Source of the DNA: Costus lasius
Lineage: Eukaryota > Streptophyta > Magnoliopsida > Zingiberales > Costaceae
Assembly (NCBI GenBank): GCA_027563935.2
Contig: CM050454.1
Location: 26,099,501 to 26,163,500 of the forward strand
Direction: 5' to 3'
DNA length: 64,000 bases
Shown here: positions 43,135-53,870 of the stretch, in pieces
Position numbering within the stretch: position 1 is the first letter of the stretch
Layout: every line of letters starts with the position of its first letter
The notes under the pieces: generated by a model
Told to the model about the DNA's origin: nothing
Seen by the model: only the letters and a program-made list of their open reading frames with translations
Databases searched by the model: none
Position numbers and translations under genes: made by a program

Positions 43135-44958
43135 CTAGGGCACCTAAATTTCCATCTCTTGCATTGCATGCATCTTTAAGTTAGATTTTCATTCCTTGCA
43201 TTGCATGCATCCTTTAAGTTATTTCCATCTCTTGCATTGCATGCATCTATAAGTTAGATTTTCATTCCTTGCATTGCATGCATCCATTAAGTTAGATCTC
43301 CTAGCATAACTTGCATCATATGGTAGGTTAGATCCACCCACCAATTACACCATGTAGTTACATGCCTAGGATCCGCCACTTATGTATAGTAGGTTAGTGC
43401 ATGAAATTGATGTAATAGTATAGGTCAACTCCATTTTGGGATGCAAGTCAAAATCAGGTCAAGACAACTCCAAGAGATGCCATGGGCCATCAGCCCAACT
43501 CATGAGGAAATCAGCCCACCCCAACCTAATGGAGCAACACCACAAGTACCTCAACTTCCACCATCCTAGTTGGCAGCCATGTGGAGTTTGCCTTCATCTC
43601 CAACCAAGACAAGAAGCAGCCTGCACAAAGTCCTACTTCAGCCCATCATGCGCCAGCCACCAAAGTCAAGAGGCAGCTGCACAATGTCCCATCTCAGTCC
43701 ACCATGCGCCAGCCACCAAGGTCAAGGAGCAGCTGAACTATGTCAGCCCTTGCAGCAACTTCAGTCCCTTCAAGTGCCAGCCGCCCATACCAAGCTGCAG
43801 CCTGCACAATACCAGCCTTTTGCAGCCTCTTCAGTCCATCATTACCTCAGCGTTTGAACCTGCCATCCTGAAGAAAACTTCAAGCTAAACCTCAAAGCAA
43901 TCTGCCCATTTGAGGAAAGGAATCTGCCCATTGAGTTGTCTACATCCTGCTGACTTTTGTGACTTGTCTTTGCGCTTAGAGAAGGGAGACAACCGTTGGA
44001 AGCCTCCTATATGTTGTAACCTCTTGTAAACCTCAAGTTAGTGTTGAATGAACTTTCAAAATTTCTGAAGTTAGTCTTCAAAAGGTGTGTGTCACCTGCC
44101 CCTTCCCCACTTCCATCCATTGCCGAGAGTTCCCTTCCACCCCCCCTCTTGCTCTTCAATCTTCTTCCACCATTGCGCTTGTCCTAAAGATGGGAGCTCA
44201 CGCCACTTCCTCCCCTCAGCCTTGACAAGTCCCCGGCCCAAGAGGAGGAGCTGGACACAGCCGAGACTCAAGATGGTGCCATTACTCCCATGCCGAGATC
44301 AAGTCACCACCTTAAGTTAGCTAAGTCTCTCTACTACCTTGGTTGATGTTTTCTTGAAGTTCCTGAGCAACCATCTACACTCACAACTGATTTTCTCAGG
44401 TGGCGCAAGGCCAAGAAGGGCATACAACCATCATCCCCTCCCTTTCCCCTCTTACTAGTTAGTCCCAAAATGTGTTAGCAAGGGAATTTGGAGGCTATCC
44501 TCCCCCTTGGGTGTGCTTGTGTTATTGGCCTCTTAATATTCTTTTAAACTCACCCACGCATGTGTGGGATGCTGTGATGTCTTGGATGTAAGCTCATAGG
44601 GCCCTACTTCGTGAGTTTCCACCATTGGACTGGTGAAGAACGGGAAGGTCACCCTTTCTATTCTCAAAGGGTGCAAGGTGAGTTCCTCCCTTAGAGTAGC
44701 TCTACTTCTTATGATAGAATCGCATGTCTAGATCTATTGATGTTGTAGAACCGCATGTGTAAGTCGTGTCAAAGTTTCATCTTACCTAGAAGCGCATGTT
44801 AGGATTCTCTTGTTGAGTAGTTTCGGTTTTCACTATTACTTGCTAAAACAAGCTATTTTCAAACTACGTTAGCACAAGGGGTTTATTAAGCTATACTTAA
44901 CTAGCAAAATATTTTCGAAGCGCGTTGTTTGAATGTTGCATGCTTGGTGACCCCATCA
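43077..44958 (+). repeat. Nona-1 3' LTR
   Basis: This LTR is 1882 bp and nearly identical to 38907-40788. Differences include CATCTATAAG near 43246, GCCGCCC near 43782, CCTAAAGA near 44186 and GGACTGG near 44629. Confidence 0.93.
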
Positions 44959-44963
44959 AAATG

Positions 44964-46389
44964 GATCTTCAAGAAGAAGATTGACATGGATGGTAACGTG
45001 GTTACCTATAAAGGCAGGCTAGTTGCGAAAGGTTTCAAACAAATCTACGGGATAGATTATGATGAAACTTTCTCACCTGTAGCTATGTTTAAGTCTATTC
45101 GGATCCTCTTTGCGATAGCTGCATATTACGATTATGAGATCTGGCAAATGGATGTGAAGACAGCTTTCCTTAATGGAAATCTGGATGAGGATGTGTATAT
45201 GACACAATCTGAAGGTTTCACTAATCCATCAGATCGTCATAAGATATGCAAGTTAAAGAAGTCCATTTATGGACTTAAACAAGCATCAAGAAGCTGGAAT
45301 ATTCATTTTGATGAATCAATCTCTGAGTTTGGTTTCATCAAGAACGAGGATGACCCGTGTGTATATAAGAGGTTTAGTGGGAGCATGATTACCTTCCTGG
45401 TCCTCTACGTCGATGATATCTTGATCATTGGAAATGACATTCCTGAAATGCATGCGGTTAAGGCATGGCTAAGGAAATGTTTCCAGATGAAAGATCTAGG
45501 AGAAGCAGCCTATGTACTAGGTGTGAAGATCTACAGGGATAGATCTAAGAGGCTTCTCGGGCTGTGCCAGAGTACTTACATCGATAAAGTCCTGGAGAGA
45601 TTTCATTTAGAGAATTCTAAAAGAGGATATCTTCCAGTCAGACATGGTCTGAATCTTTTGAAGAGTCAGTGTCCACAAACACAGACTGAGAAAGATGAAA
45701 TGGACAATACGCCTTATGCTTCGGCTAATGGGTCCATTATGTATGCGATGTTGTGTACTCGCCCAGACGTCGCTTACGGGTTAAGCGTGACCAGTCGGTT
45801 CCAAAGTAATCCAGGTCAGGCGCACTGGATTGCAGTCAAGAACATCTTAAAATATCTGCGGAGGACCAAAGATATGTTCTTGATATATGGTGGTCAGGAA
45901 GAACTCAGTATTGAAGGATATACTGACGCTTCGTTCCAGTCTGACCAGGATGATTTCCGATCACAATCAGGCTATGTTTTTAGCTTGAATGGAGGAGCAG
46001 TGGTGTGGAAGAGTTTCAAACAGTCAACTGTTGCTGATTCCACAACAGAAGCCGAGTATGTTGCAGCCTCGGAAGCATCTAAGGAGGCAGTGTGGATTCG
46101 TAAGTTCGTGAGAGAACTTGGTGTTGTTCCTTCGAGTGCAGATCCTTTGGTTATCTTCTGTGATAACACTGGAGCTATCGCACAGGCAAAGGAACCACGG
46201 TTGCACCAGAAGTCCAAGCACATACAGAGACGGTTTCACTTGATCAGGGAGATCATAGATCGAGGCGAGATCAAAATCTGCAAGGTACATACAGATGACA
46301 ATCTGGCAGACCCGCTTACTAAGCCTCTGGCGCAGCAGAAGCATGAGAAGCACTGTAATAATATGGGTTTGAGATTTCTCAACCATTAG
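44964..46389 (+). pseudogene. Cop-D gag-pol, 3' part (RT and RNase H)
   Basis: The frame resumes from the Nona-1 target site in the register of 36448-38906 and runs 475 codons to the TAG at 46387-46389. It holds the RT palm with YVDD and complete RNase H (YTDAS, STTEAE, FCDNTG). An isoleucine-to-asparagine change (SANGSIMY) is the only obvious odd residue. As it stands it has no promoter or start of its own; an open frame from 44929 reads through the Nona-1 LTR end. Confidence 0.92.
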
Positions 46390-46400
46390 ATTAAGTGCAA

Positions 46401-46409
46401 GTGGGAGAT
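46401..46409 (+). promoter_or_regulatory. Cop-D polypurine tract
   Basis: GTGGGAGAT precedes the 3' LTR; the wider GCAAGTGGGAGAT is as in Cop-C and Cop-E. Confidence 0.85.
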
Positions 46410-46461
46410 TGTTAGGGTATGCCCTTAAGCCTAATGTTTGAGGCCTTGGGATTGTATCAGT
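46410..46461 (+). repeat. Cop-D 3' LTR, part 1
   Basis: The first 52 bp (TGTTAGGGTATGCCC) end with TCAGT, the Cop-E target duplication. The LTR resumes at 55560. Confidence 0.92.
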
Positions 46462-48145
46462 TGTTGGGGTATGCCCTTAAGGGTAATGTTTGAGGCCTTG
46501 GGATTGTATCAGTATCATGTAATAAACTCTTATGTTTATAAAGGCATGGTTGTTATTCAGTTTGTTACATTGTCTGCTGCAATAATTGTACTTCTGAATA
46601 ATGTCTCAAAGCTGTTCAGCTGGGCTGACATGCAGTTTTGTCCTTAGTCGAGATATCTTGGTGAACATGAGACAGCCTTGATATGGTTAAGACTAATATG
46701 TGTTCTAATCTTATAGGATGCTTTGAGCATGGAATAAGATGTAGACTCATGGGTACATTGGATGTACTGGACAGACCCTACTAGGATATTCAATTGCTTG
46801 TCACAATGTGAATAATCCTTGAATGCGACAAGTGGCACATTTCCTCTGACTTGAGATCGCTTGTGTTTTCTAAATGATGATTGTCATTGTTTTGAGGTAG
46901 TTTAATATCATTTGAAACATAATGATTATAGACTATCTTGGATGGTGAGCTTGAATCAGGTTAGGGCACTAGTGATAGATATAGGATTGCCGTCTCCTTG
47001 TTTAAGGAGTGTGATGTTCTAAAGGGGCCCCCTGAATGAGATGATTGAGAATAGTGTATGGCCATACCCAGATGACTATGTTCATCTGATCTAATCATGC
47101 TTATCATATTGGAGCTACAAGCTTGACACGCTTGTCCAATAAGAACATCCAGTGGCAAAGGAAAGATGCATGCCTTGTGAGTTGGATTCACACTTGTGCT
47201 GTGGTTTGGGTGTAGTCTTGGAAGACTCTTTTCTTTATATCGGGAGACAGTGATGTGTTGCTAGATACCCCTCACTGATCGTGATAACGTGAGTTATCAT
47301 TACCGACATTTAAAGGAAACCCTTAGGGTCGCACAATTTGATGATATGGCTTACTTAAGTCAGATCGTGTGGACTGAATTGTTTGGGTTCAGTTTGAAGG
47401 GATTTAATCTCTGATTGTAAGTGAGATCTGGTCTGATCATGTTTGATTGATTAGGGCTTGAGATCGGTAAGCTTTGATCGAGAGATTGGATGCTAGATCG
47501 ATGAGATCAGGAGCATCAAGAGATCGACGGTCATATCAAGAGCCTTAGGGTTTAATGTGATCTGGACTAATGGCTTGGGTCGATTGGTCTATGAACCAGA
47601 CCAAATTGAACCAGCTCATTGAGTGAGCGTGTGGTTCAAATTGAGAGGAGTTTGCGCATGGGGTAAACTCATGATCGCAAGTGAGTGAGTGGCTTTCTAT
47701 TTTTAGAAAGCATGATCACATACGTGACCACTACTCACGTTCACGCCTAAGGTGCCCTCATCTCTAGTTTCTCCTCACTCTCGTCGCCAACTTGGGCATT
47801 CAGCACTCGCACTCTCGTGTGGTGAAGAAGTTGACGAAAAAGAGAAGGAAGAGTTCGGCCAAAGCAAAGTGATCTTTCCCTTCCATTCGACAACGGCTTC
47901 TTGGAACCTTGCTAGCACAAGGAGCACCAAGGAAGAGTAGGCGACACCAATTGTGTGCGTCACCTTTGGAGAAGGAGCACTTGCGCCTTTCCTTTCAAGA
48001 CACCATCTAAGCGATGGCAATGGTGAGAATCGTTTTAAGTTGAACATATTATATGCATAGATCCTTAAAACCCCTTCCGCTGCATCAAAATTGTCATATG
48101 CGCCTCCTATAGGGTTTCGCCCCCTTGTCTTTAGGGGACCTTTCA
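46462..48145 (+). repeat. Cop-E 5' LTR
   Basis: This LTR is 1684 bp. It carries the stem 47692-47698 with 47705-47711, ATGGCAATG (48014-48022) followed by GTGAGA, and the terminal hairpin CCCC-TTGTCTTTA-GGGG. A TAA lies two codons before the ATG in frame. Confidence 0.95.
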
Positions 48146-48147
48146 AT

Positions 48148-48160
48148 TGGTATCAGAGGC
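48148..48160 (+). promoter_or_regulatory. Cop-E primer binding site with an extra G
   Basis: TGGTATCAGAGGC has one more G than the TGGTATCAGAGC of the other copies. As this site is copied from the tRNA at each round, the change should be later than insertion. It may weaken primer pairing beyond 11 nt. Confidence 0.85.
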
Positions 48161-49036
48161 GTTACATGCATATTTATATGTTTGCTTTCTTTGTGTGATC
48201 CTATGCATTGATCTATATGTTACATGTGCATGCGGTGATAGGCGAAATTTACATGCTGGTTAGAGCTATTTTTATTTCTCCTAGGCGCATGTTTTCATGT
48301 TGGCGCATATGTTTGTTTTCTCAAACTTCTTATGACATGCGCGACTCATTATAGATCTAATGCCCTGCATTAAACCCTTAGACGGGTTATTAGGGTTGAA
48401 GTCATCCCCTATGTTAGATCCAGACAGTCTGATCAGACCATCTGACAGCCTTGATGGGTCGACCAGATAGCATCTGTGCGCAAGCACGAGATGGCTATAG
48501 GTCGACTGCAGACAGGCGTGTAGCGATGTCTGTTTGAGACAACCTATGAACGCACATGAGTTAGGCCCGGGGTCACACCCGCTTGCCAGACCTCATTGTG
48601 GTCGTTCAGCCCTTGGCACATGCATGGTTGACCTTTGGTCGACTCAAGTCAGTTAGGACTTGGTGCATGCAAGGGCAGTGGATCTGACTAGGTTGGATGA
48701 GTGGATCCCTAGTAATGGACCGTTGTAAGGTTGTAAGGCAAATAAGGAAATTAAAATTGATACCTATGGGGTTTTTTCAAAAATTTAATTTTCTTGATTG
48801 GATCACATGTTGGTTGATGCCTATGCTTGTTTATTTATTCTTATGTGGGCTGCCCATGTTAAATGTGTGCTGTGCTGGGGCCTGCGTGCCTGGACTTTAA
48901 AGTTGTAAATTAATTATTGTGATCTGCGTATCACATTGTATTTAATTTATAAAATGTAATTGACCTGCGTGTCAATCTTGTCTAGATAGATTAATTTGTA
49001 AATTAATCAGACAAGATCACAGAGCACACTTGGCAG

Positions 49037-49100
49037 AGGCGCATGCAGCAGTGGCTTGACCAGGTGGGAGGTCCAGGGTTCGACTCTGGGACAGGCGCAT
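49037..49100 (+). repeat. tRNA-like insert in the Cop-E leader
   Basis: AGGCGCAT (49037-49044), a 48-bp insert with GGTTCGACTCT, then AGGCGCAT (49093-49100). One C is lost at the insert end relative to Cop-B. Confidence 0.55.
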
Positions 49101-49962
49101 TTTCCCTGGTGGGCGCACCTCAGCTGCAAATGGTGCTTGGGCCCTGGGTTGGGCCAGATGAGCAGCAAAAGACCCATGAAGAAAAGCAAGTGAAGACTTA
49201 AGTTAATTAAGGTCTTACTTAGGCTATGGGCTTTTACCACATAAGATTCATGCTTTCTTTTATTGTTTAAATAAGTAGAACAGCATGATTTATTTATCTT
49301 CTGCTATCACCATAGGAATTGCATGATAGTGAAGAAGATAAAAGACCGTTAAAATCCAACGCTAAAATATCAAGCTCGTTAGCCTTCTGACGCGAAACCT
49401 CACTGTTCTGATTATCGTTGGAGCCGTGTTGTACCCACTCAGTGGGCACGTCCATCTATCTTCAGACGGTGCGGGATTACACCTGCGTGTTACAGAGAAG
49501 GGATTTATCGCTTCTCGTTGCTCAGCATAGCACGTGGTGGTCCAGGGAGTAGGTCGGGTCAGCTTGACCATGTTGGCTACATATGTGGCGCATATGGTAG
49601 CGCATGGAGGCAGCCATCTGTGGGGTCAGAGATTGTGTTGTACCAACTCAGTTGGCACAGTCTGCTGGATTGCCCAGATGAAGGGGAATCGCACGGGTTG
49701 GCGATTGGCAGGCAGCCTACCAGAGATTAGTGCTTGTACTCTCTGTGCATCTTATCTCGCCTGAGCGGGACGCGGAGACCAAGTATGAAATCTGGATCCC
49801 ATCTCACTAAAAGAGTCCTACTCTTTCGGGCTGATTTGCTGGATTTTTCAGCCAGATAAAATAGTGAGAAAAAGAATCTTTCTTAAGTCCTGATTGATTC
49901 TTAACATTGATACTGACCTTGCTGTTCTTGCATTGTTGTAGATCCCTGCAGCAACGAACACC

Positions 49963-52900
49963 ATGAGCTTCAATGTGCGATCCCTACTGGAAAGGGAGAA
50001 GTTTGCTGGGCCGAACTTCTCAGACTGGTTTGGACACCTTAAGATTGTTCTTAAGGCAGAGAGGAAACTGTATGTCCTCGAGACGGCGATACCGCCTCAG
50101 CCCGCTCCGAACGCCGCAAGGGCGGTTCGGGAAGCTTATGAAAAGCACGTCAATGATAGCATTGATGTCGCTTGCCTGATGCTAGCGTCTATGACGCCAC
50201 CGCTGCAGCGTCAGCATGAGGATATGTCTGCTATAGACATGATAGCAAACCTCAAGATGCTGTATGCTGCACAGGCGAGGACAGAATGCTATAATCTGAC
50301 AAAGCTGTTCTTTCAGAGCAAACTAGCTGAAGGGAGCCCAGTGGGAGCTCACGTGCTCAAGATGATTGGGCACAAGGAGGCTCTAGAGAAACTGGGGCAT
50401 ACCATCAACCAGGAGCTTGCTGTAGACATTATTCTGCAGTCTCTTCCGCCTTCTTTCGATGCGTTCATCATTAACTTTAATATGAACAAAATCGATTGTA
50501 CTCCGGCAGAGCTACTGAATATGCTCTTGACTACTGAGGAAACTCTGAAGGGAAAGCCTTCAACCTCTGTCTTAATGGTTCCTTCTAGGAACAACAAGAA
50601 GAAGGGGAAGAAGGGCAAGACCCCAGTCAAGAGTTACAGCAAGGCTCTGAAGCAAAAAGTTAAGCGGTCAAAGGAATACAGGTGTTTCCATTGTGGCCAG
50701 CTAGGTCACTGGAAAAAGGACTGTAAAGCGCTCCAAGGAGACAAGAGGGGAAGCATCGCTTCTGGCTCAGGTATTTACGTGACTGAAGTCATGTTTTCAT
50801 CTTCTTCTATTTCATGGGTGTTGGACACTGCATGTGGAGTTCACATTTGTTCAAATGTACAGGAACTCAAGAGAAGAAGGCAGGTGGGACAGCATGAGGT
50901 GGACCTACGAGTTGGAAACGGGGCACGGGTTGCTGCTGTTGCTGTAGGAGACTATTTCATCTCTTTGCCATCTGGGCTTGTATTAGAACTAAACAGTTGT
51001 TATTTTGTTCCCAGCATTACTAAGAATATTATCTCCATTCCTGCTCTTGTCAGGAAGGGATTTTCCTTTGAATGCAATATTTCAAAGTGTGTTTTATCTT
51101 TTGATAATATTGTTTATGCCACTGGTTCAATTAACAATGGGTTATTCATGTTGGACATGGAAAGTTCTATACAGCAGATTGATATTAAGAAAGCCAAGTA
51201 TGCTGATGACAGCACCTTGCTATGGCATAGTCGTTTAGGCCATATTAACGAGAAACGCATTAAGCGGTTGCATGATCATGGACTGCTGGGATCATTCTCC
51301 TGTGAGGAGATTGATACATGCAAGGCTTGTTTAATGGGTAAAATGACGAAGTCACCTTTTCCTAACAAAGGTCAAAGGGCTTCAGGTTTACTTGACCTTA
51401 TACACAGTGATGTGTGTGGGCCATTTAGTAAACATGCCAGAGGTGGCTATCAATACTTCATTACCTTTACTGATGATTTCAGTAGGTATGGGTATGTCTA
51501 TTTGATGAGACATAAAAGTGAATCTTTTGACAAGTTCAAAGAGTTCAAGAATGAAGTACAGAATCAGCTAGGCCGAAGTATCAAGGCACTTCGTTCTGAT
51601 CGAGGTGGAGAATACCTAAGTCGAGAATTTACTGACTATCTTAAGGAGTGTGGGATTATCTCACAGCTCACTCCGCCAGGAACACCGCAATGGAATGGTG
51701 TGTCCGAGAGGAGAAATAGAACGTTACTTGATATGGTTCGTTCTATGATGAGTCAGGCTACTCTTCCATATTCCTTTTGGGGTCTTGCACTGGAAACAGC
51801 TGCAAAGGTACTAAACCGAGTGCCATCCAAGGCAGTTTCAAAGACGCCATATGAGTTATGGTATGGGAAACAGCCGAGCTTGACATTTATCAGGATCTGG
51901 GGCTGCGAGGCTTATGTCAAAAAGCTCGCCTCTGGGAAACTAGAGAGCAGATCTGAGAAATGTATCTTTGTCGGTTACCCTAAGGAAACTAAGGGTTATT
52001 ATTTCTTCGATCCCAAAGAGAACAAGGTATTTGTTGCTCGGACGGCCTTATTTCTTGAGAAGGAGTTTCTTCTGCAAGAGGCCAGTGGGAGAGAAATGAT
52101 GCTGGATGAGAATCCAGAGGAAGGACAAAGTAGTCAAGCACAGTTGGATGAGCCTGAGCCGGTGGATCAGGTTATTGAACAACCTGAGGCTCAGATATCA
52201 CGGGAACCGCGAAGATCGGGAAGGATCCGTCGACAGCCTGAGCGTTATGACGGAGTCTACATCATTGATAATGATGAACCCCTCACTTATGCGGATGCAG
52301 TCAGTGGACCGGAGTCAGCGAGATGGCTTGAAGCTATGCGAGCCGAGATGGACTCCATGTCAGATAACCAAGTCTGGGATTTGGTTGATCCGCCTCCGGG
52401 AGTTATCCCTATAGGCTGTAAATGGATCTTCAAGAAGAAGATTGACATGGATGGTAACGTGGTTACCTATAAAGGCAGGCTAGTTGCGAAAGGTTTCAAA
52501 CAAATCTACGGGATAGATTATGATGAAACTTTCTCACCTGTAGCTATGTTTAAGTCTATTCGGATTCTTTTCGCGATAGCAGCATATTATGATTATGAGA
52601 TTTGGCAAATGGATGTGAAGACAGCTTTCTTGAATGGAAATCTGGATGAGGATGTGTATATGACACAACCAGAAGGTTTCACTAATCCATCAGATCGTCA
52701 TAAGATATGCAAGTTAAAGAAGTCTATTTATGGACTTAAACAAGCATCGAGAAGCTGGAATATTCATTTTGATGAATCAATCTCTGAGTTTGGTTTCATG
52801 AAGAACGAGGATGACCCGTGTGTATATAAGAGGTTTAGTGGGAGCGTAATTACTTTCCTAGTCCTCTACGTCGATGATATCTTGATCATTGGAAATGACA

Positions 52901-53850
52901 TTCCTGAAATGCATGCCGTAAAGGCATGGTTAAGGAAATGTTTCCAGATGAAAGATCTAGAAGAAGCAGCCTATGTGTTAGGTGTGAAGATCTACAGGGA
53001 TAGATCTAAGAGGCTTCTCGGGCTGTGCCAGAGTACTTACATCGATAAAGTCCTGGAGAGATTTCATTTAGAGAATTCTAAAAGAGGATATCTTCCAGTC
53101 AGACATGGTCTGAATCTTTCGAAGAGTCAGTGTCCACAAACACAGACTGAGAAAGATGAAATGGACAATACGCCTTATGCTTCGGCTATTGGGTCCATTA
53201 TGTATGCGATGTTGTGTACTCGCCCAGACGTCGCTTACGGGTTAAGCGTGACCAGTCGGTTCCAAAGTAATCCAGGTATGGCGCACTGGATTGCGGTCAA
53301 GAACATCTTAAAATATCTGCGGAGGACCAAAGATATGTTCTTGATATATGGTGGTCAGGAAGAACTCAGTATTGAAGGATATACTGACGCTTCGTTCCAG
53401 TCTGACCAGGATGATTTCCGATCGCAATCAGGCTATGTTTTTAGCTTGAATGGTGGAGCAGGGGTGTGGAAGAGTTTCAAACAGTCAACTGTTGCTGATT
53501 CCACAACAGAAGCCGAGTATGTTGCAGCCTCGGAAGCATCTAAGGAGGCAGTGTGGATTCGTAAGTTCGTGAGAGAACTTGGTGTTGTTCCTTCGAGTGC
53601 AGATCCTTTGGTTATCTTCTGTGATAACACTGGAGCAATCGCACAAGCAAAGGAACCACGGTCGCACCAGAAGTCCAAGCACATACAGAGACGGTTTCAT
53701 TTGATCCGGGAGATCATTGATCGTGGCGAGATCATAGTCTGCAAGGTACATACATATGACAATCTGGCAGACCCGCTTACTAAGCCTCTGGCGCAGCAGA
53801 AGCATGAGAAGCACTGTAATAATATGGGTTTGAGATTTCTCAACCATTAG
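49963..53850 (+). CDS. Cop-E gag-pol polyprotein (Ty1/copia), intact
   Basis: This is an uninterrupted 1295-aa frame starting MSFNVRSLLE. It is one residue longer than Cop-C because of an added asparagine in the basic linker (RNNKKKGKKGK) near residue 211. The CCHC knuckle, LDTACG protease motif, integrase HHCC and D, D-35-E, RT YVDD, and RNase H YTDAS, STTEAE and FCDNTG are all present. Odd residues compared with the sister copies: GLALETA in integrase, DLEEAAY in RT, GGAGVWK in RNase H, and VHTYDN where the others have VHTDDN. Any of these could lower activity, but none hits a known catalytic residue. Codons and length match Cop-C, supporting coding status. Confidence 0.95.
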   Translation: MSFNVRSLLEREKFAGPNFSDWFGHLKIVLKAERKLYVLETAIPPQPAPNAARAVREAYEKHVNDSIDVACLMLASMTPPLQRQHEDMSAIDMIANLKMLYAAQARTECYNLTKLFFQSKLAEGSPVGAHVLKMIGHKEALEKLGHTINQELAVDIILQSLPPSFDAFIINFNMNKIDCTPAELLNMLLTTEETLKGKPSTSVLMVPSRNNKKKGKKGKTPVKSYSKALKQKVKRSKEYRCFHCGQLGHWKKDCKALQGDKRGSIASGSGIYVTEVMFSSSSISWVLDTACGVHICSNVQELKRRRQVGQHEVDLRVGNGARVAAVAVGDYFISLPSGLVLELNSCYFVPSITKNIISIPALVRKGFSFECNISKCVLSFDNIVYATGSINNGLFMLDMESSIQQIDIKKAKYADDSTLLWHSRLGHINEKRIKRLHDHGLLGSFSCEEIDTCKACLMGKMTKSPFPNKGQRASGLLDLIHSDVCGPFSKHARGGYQYFITFTDDFSRYGYVYLMRHKSESFDKFKEFKNEVQNQLGRSIKALRSDRGGEYLSREFTDYLKECGIISQLTPPGTPQWNGVSERRNRTLLDMVRSMMSQATLPYSFWGLALETAAKVLNRVPSKAVSKTPYELWYGKQPSLTFIRIWGCEAYVKKLASGKLESRSEKCIFVGYPKETKGYYFFDPKENKVFVARTALFLEKEFLLQEASGREMMLDENPEEGQSSQAQLDEPEPVDQVIEQPEAQISREPRRSGRIRRQPERYDGVYIIDNDEPLTYADAVSGPESARWLEAMRAEMDSMSDNQVWDLVDPPPGVIPIGCKWIFKKKIDMDGNVVTYKGRLVAKGFKQIYGIDYDETFSPVAMFKSIRILFAIAAYYDYEIWQMDVKTAFLNGNLDEDVYMTQPEGFTNPSDRHKICKLKKSIYGLKQASRSWNIHFDESISEFGFMKNEDDPCVYKRFSGSVITFLVLYVDDILIIGNDIPEMHAVKAWLRKCFQMKDLEEAAYVLGVKIYRDRSKRLLGLCQSTYIDKVLERFHLENSKRGYLPVRHGLNLSKSQCPQTQTEKDEMDNTPYASAIGSIMYAMLCTRPDVAYGLSVTSRFQSNPGMAHWIAVKNILKYLRRTKDMFLIYGGQEELSIEGYTDASFQSDQDDFRSQSGYVFSLNGGAGVWKSFKQSTVADSTTEAEYVAASEASKEAVWIRKFVRELGVVPSSADPLVIFCDNTGAIAQAKEPRSHQKSKHIQRRFHLIREIIDRGEIIVCKVHTYDNLADPLTKPLAQQKHEKHCNNMGLRFLNH

Positions 53851-53861
53851 ATTAAGTGCAA

Positions 53862-53870
53862 GTGGGAGAT
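53862..53870 (+). promoter_or_regulatory. Cop-E polypurine tract
   Basis: GTGGGAGAT lies 12 bp after the stop codon and abuts the 3' LTR. Confidence 0.85.

Larger units (their letters stand above)
38907..44958 (+). mobile_element. Nona-1: gag-only non-autonomous LTR retrotransposon
   Basis: A 6052-bp element in the RT of Cop-D with target duplication AAATG (38902-38906 and 44959-44963). The LTRs are 38907-40788 and 43077-44958, both 1882 bp (TGATGTGGGGAGGCG...GACCCCATCA), with about six differences. The internal region is only 2288 bp: primer site, a gag-like ORF, a second unrecognised ORF and a purine tract. No protease, RT, RNase H or integrase is present, so it needs a helper. The gag resembles Ty3 rather than copia. 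It fits the TR-GAG/LARD type of plant non-autonomous elements. Confidence 0.92.
48023..49941 (+). other. Predicted leader intron of Cop-E
   Basis: The donor GTGAGA follows ATGGCAATG. The acceptor TTGTAG ends at 49941, 21 bp before gag ATG 49963, in frame. Inside are the primer site, palindrome (48427-48438), tRNA-like insert (49037-49100) and the two hairpins (49434-49446 and 49643-49655). Confidence 0.6.

Noticed and set aside
44929..46389. A stand-alone 486-aa RT/RNase H gene
   Set aside because: It is the downstream half of Cop-D pol. Its apparent start lies in the Nona-1 LTR, and the target duplication AAATG proves the split.
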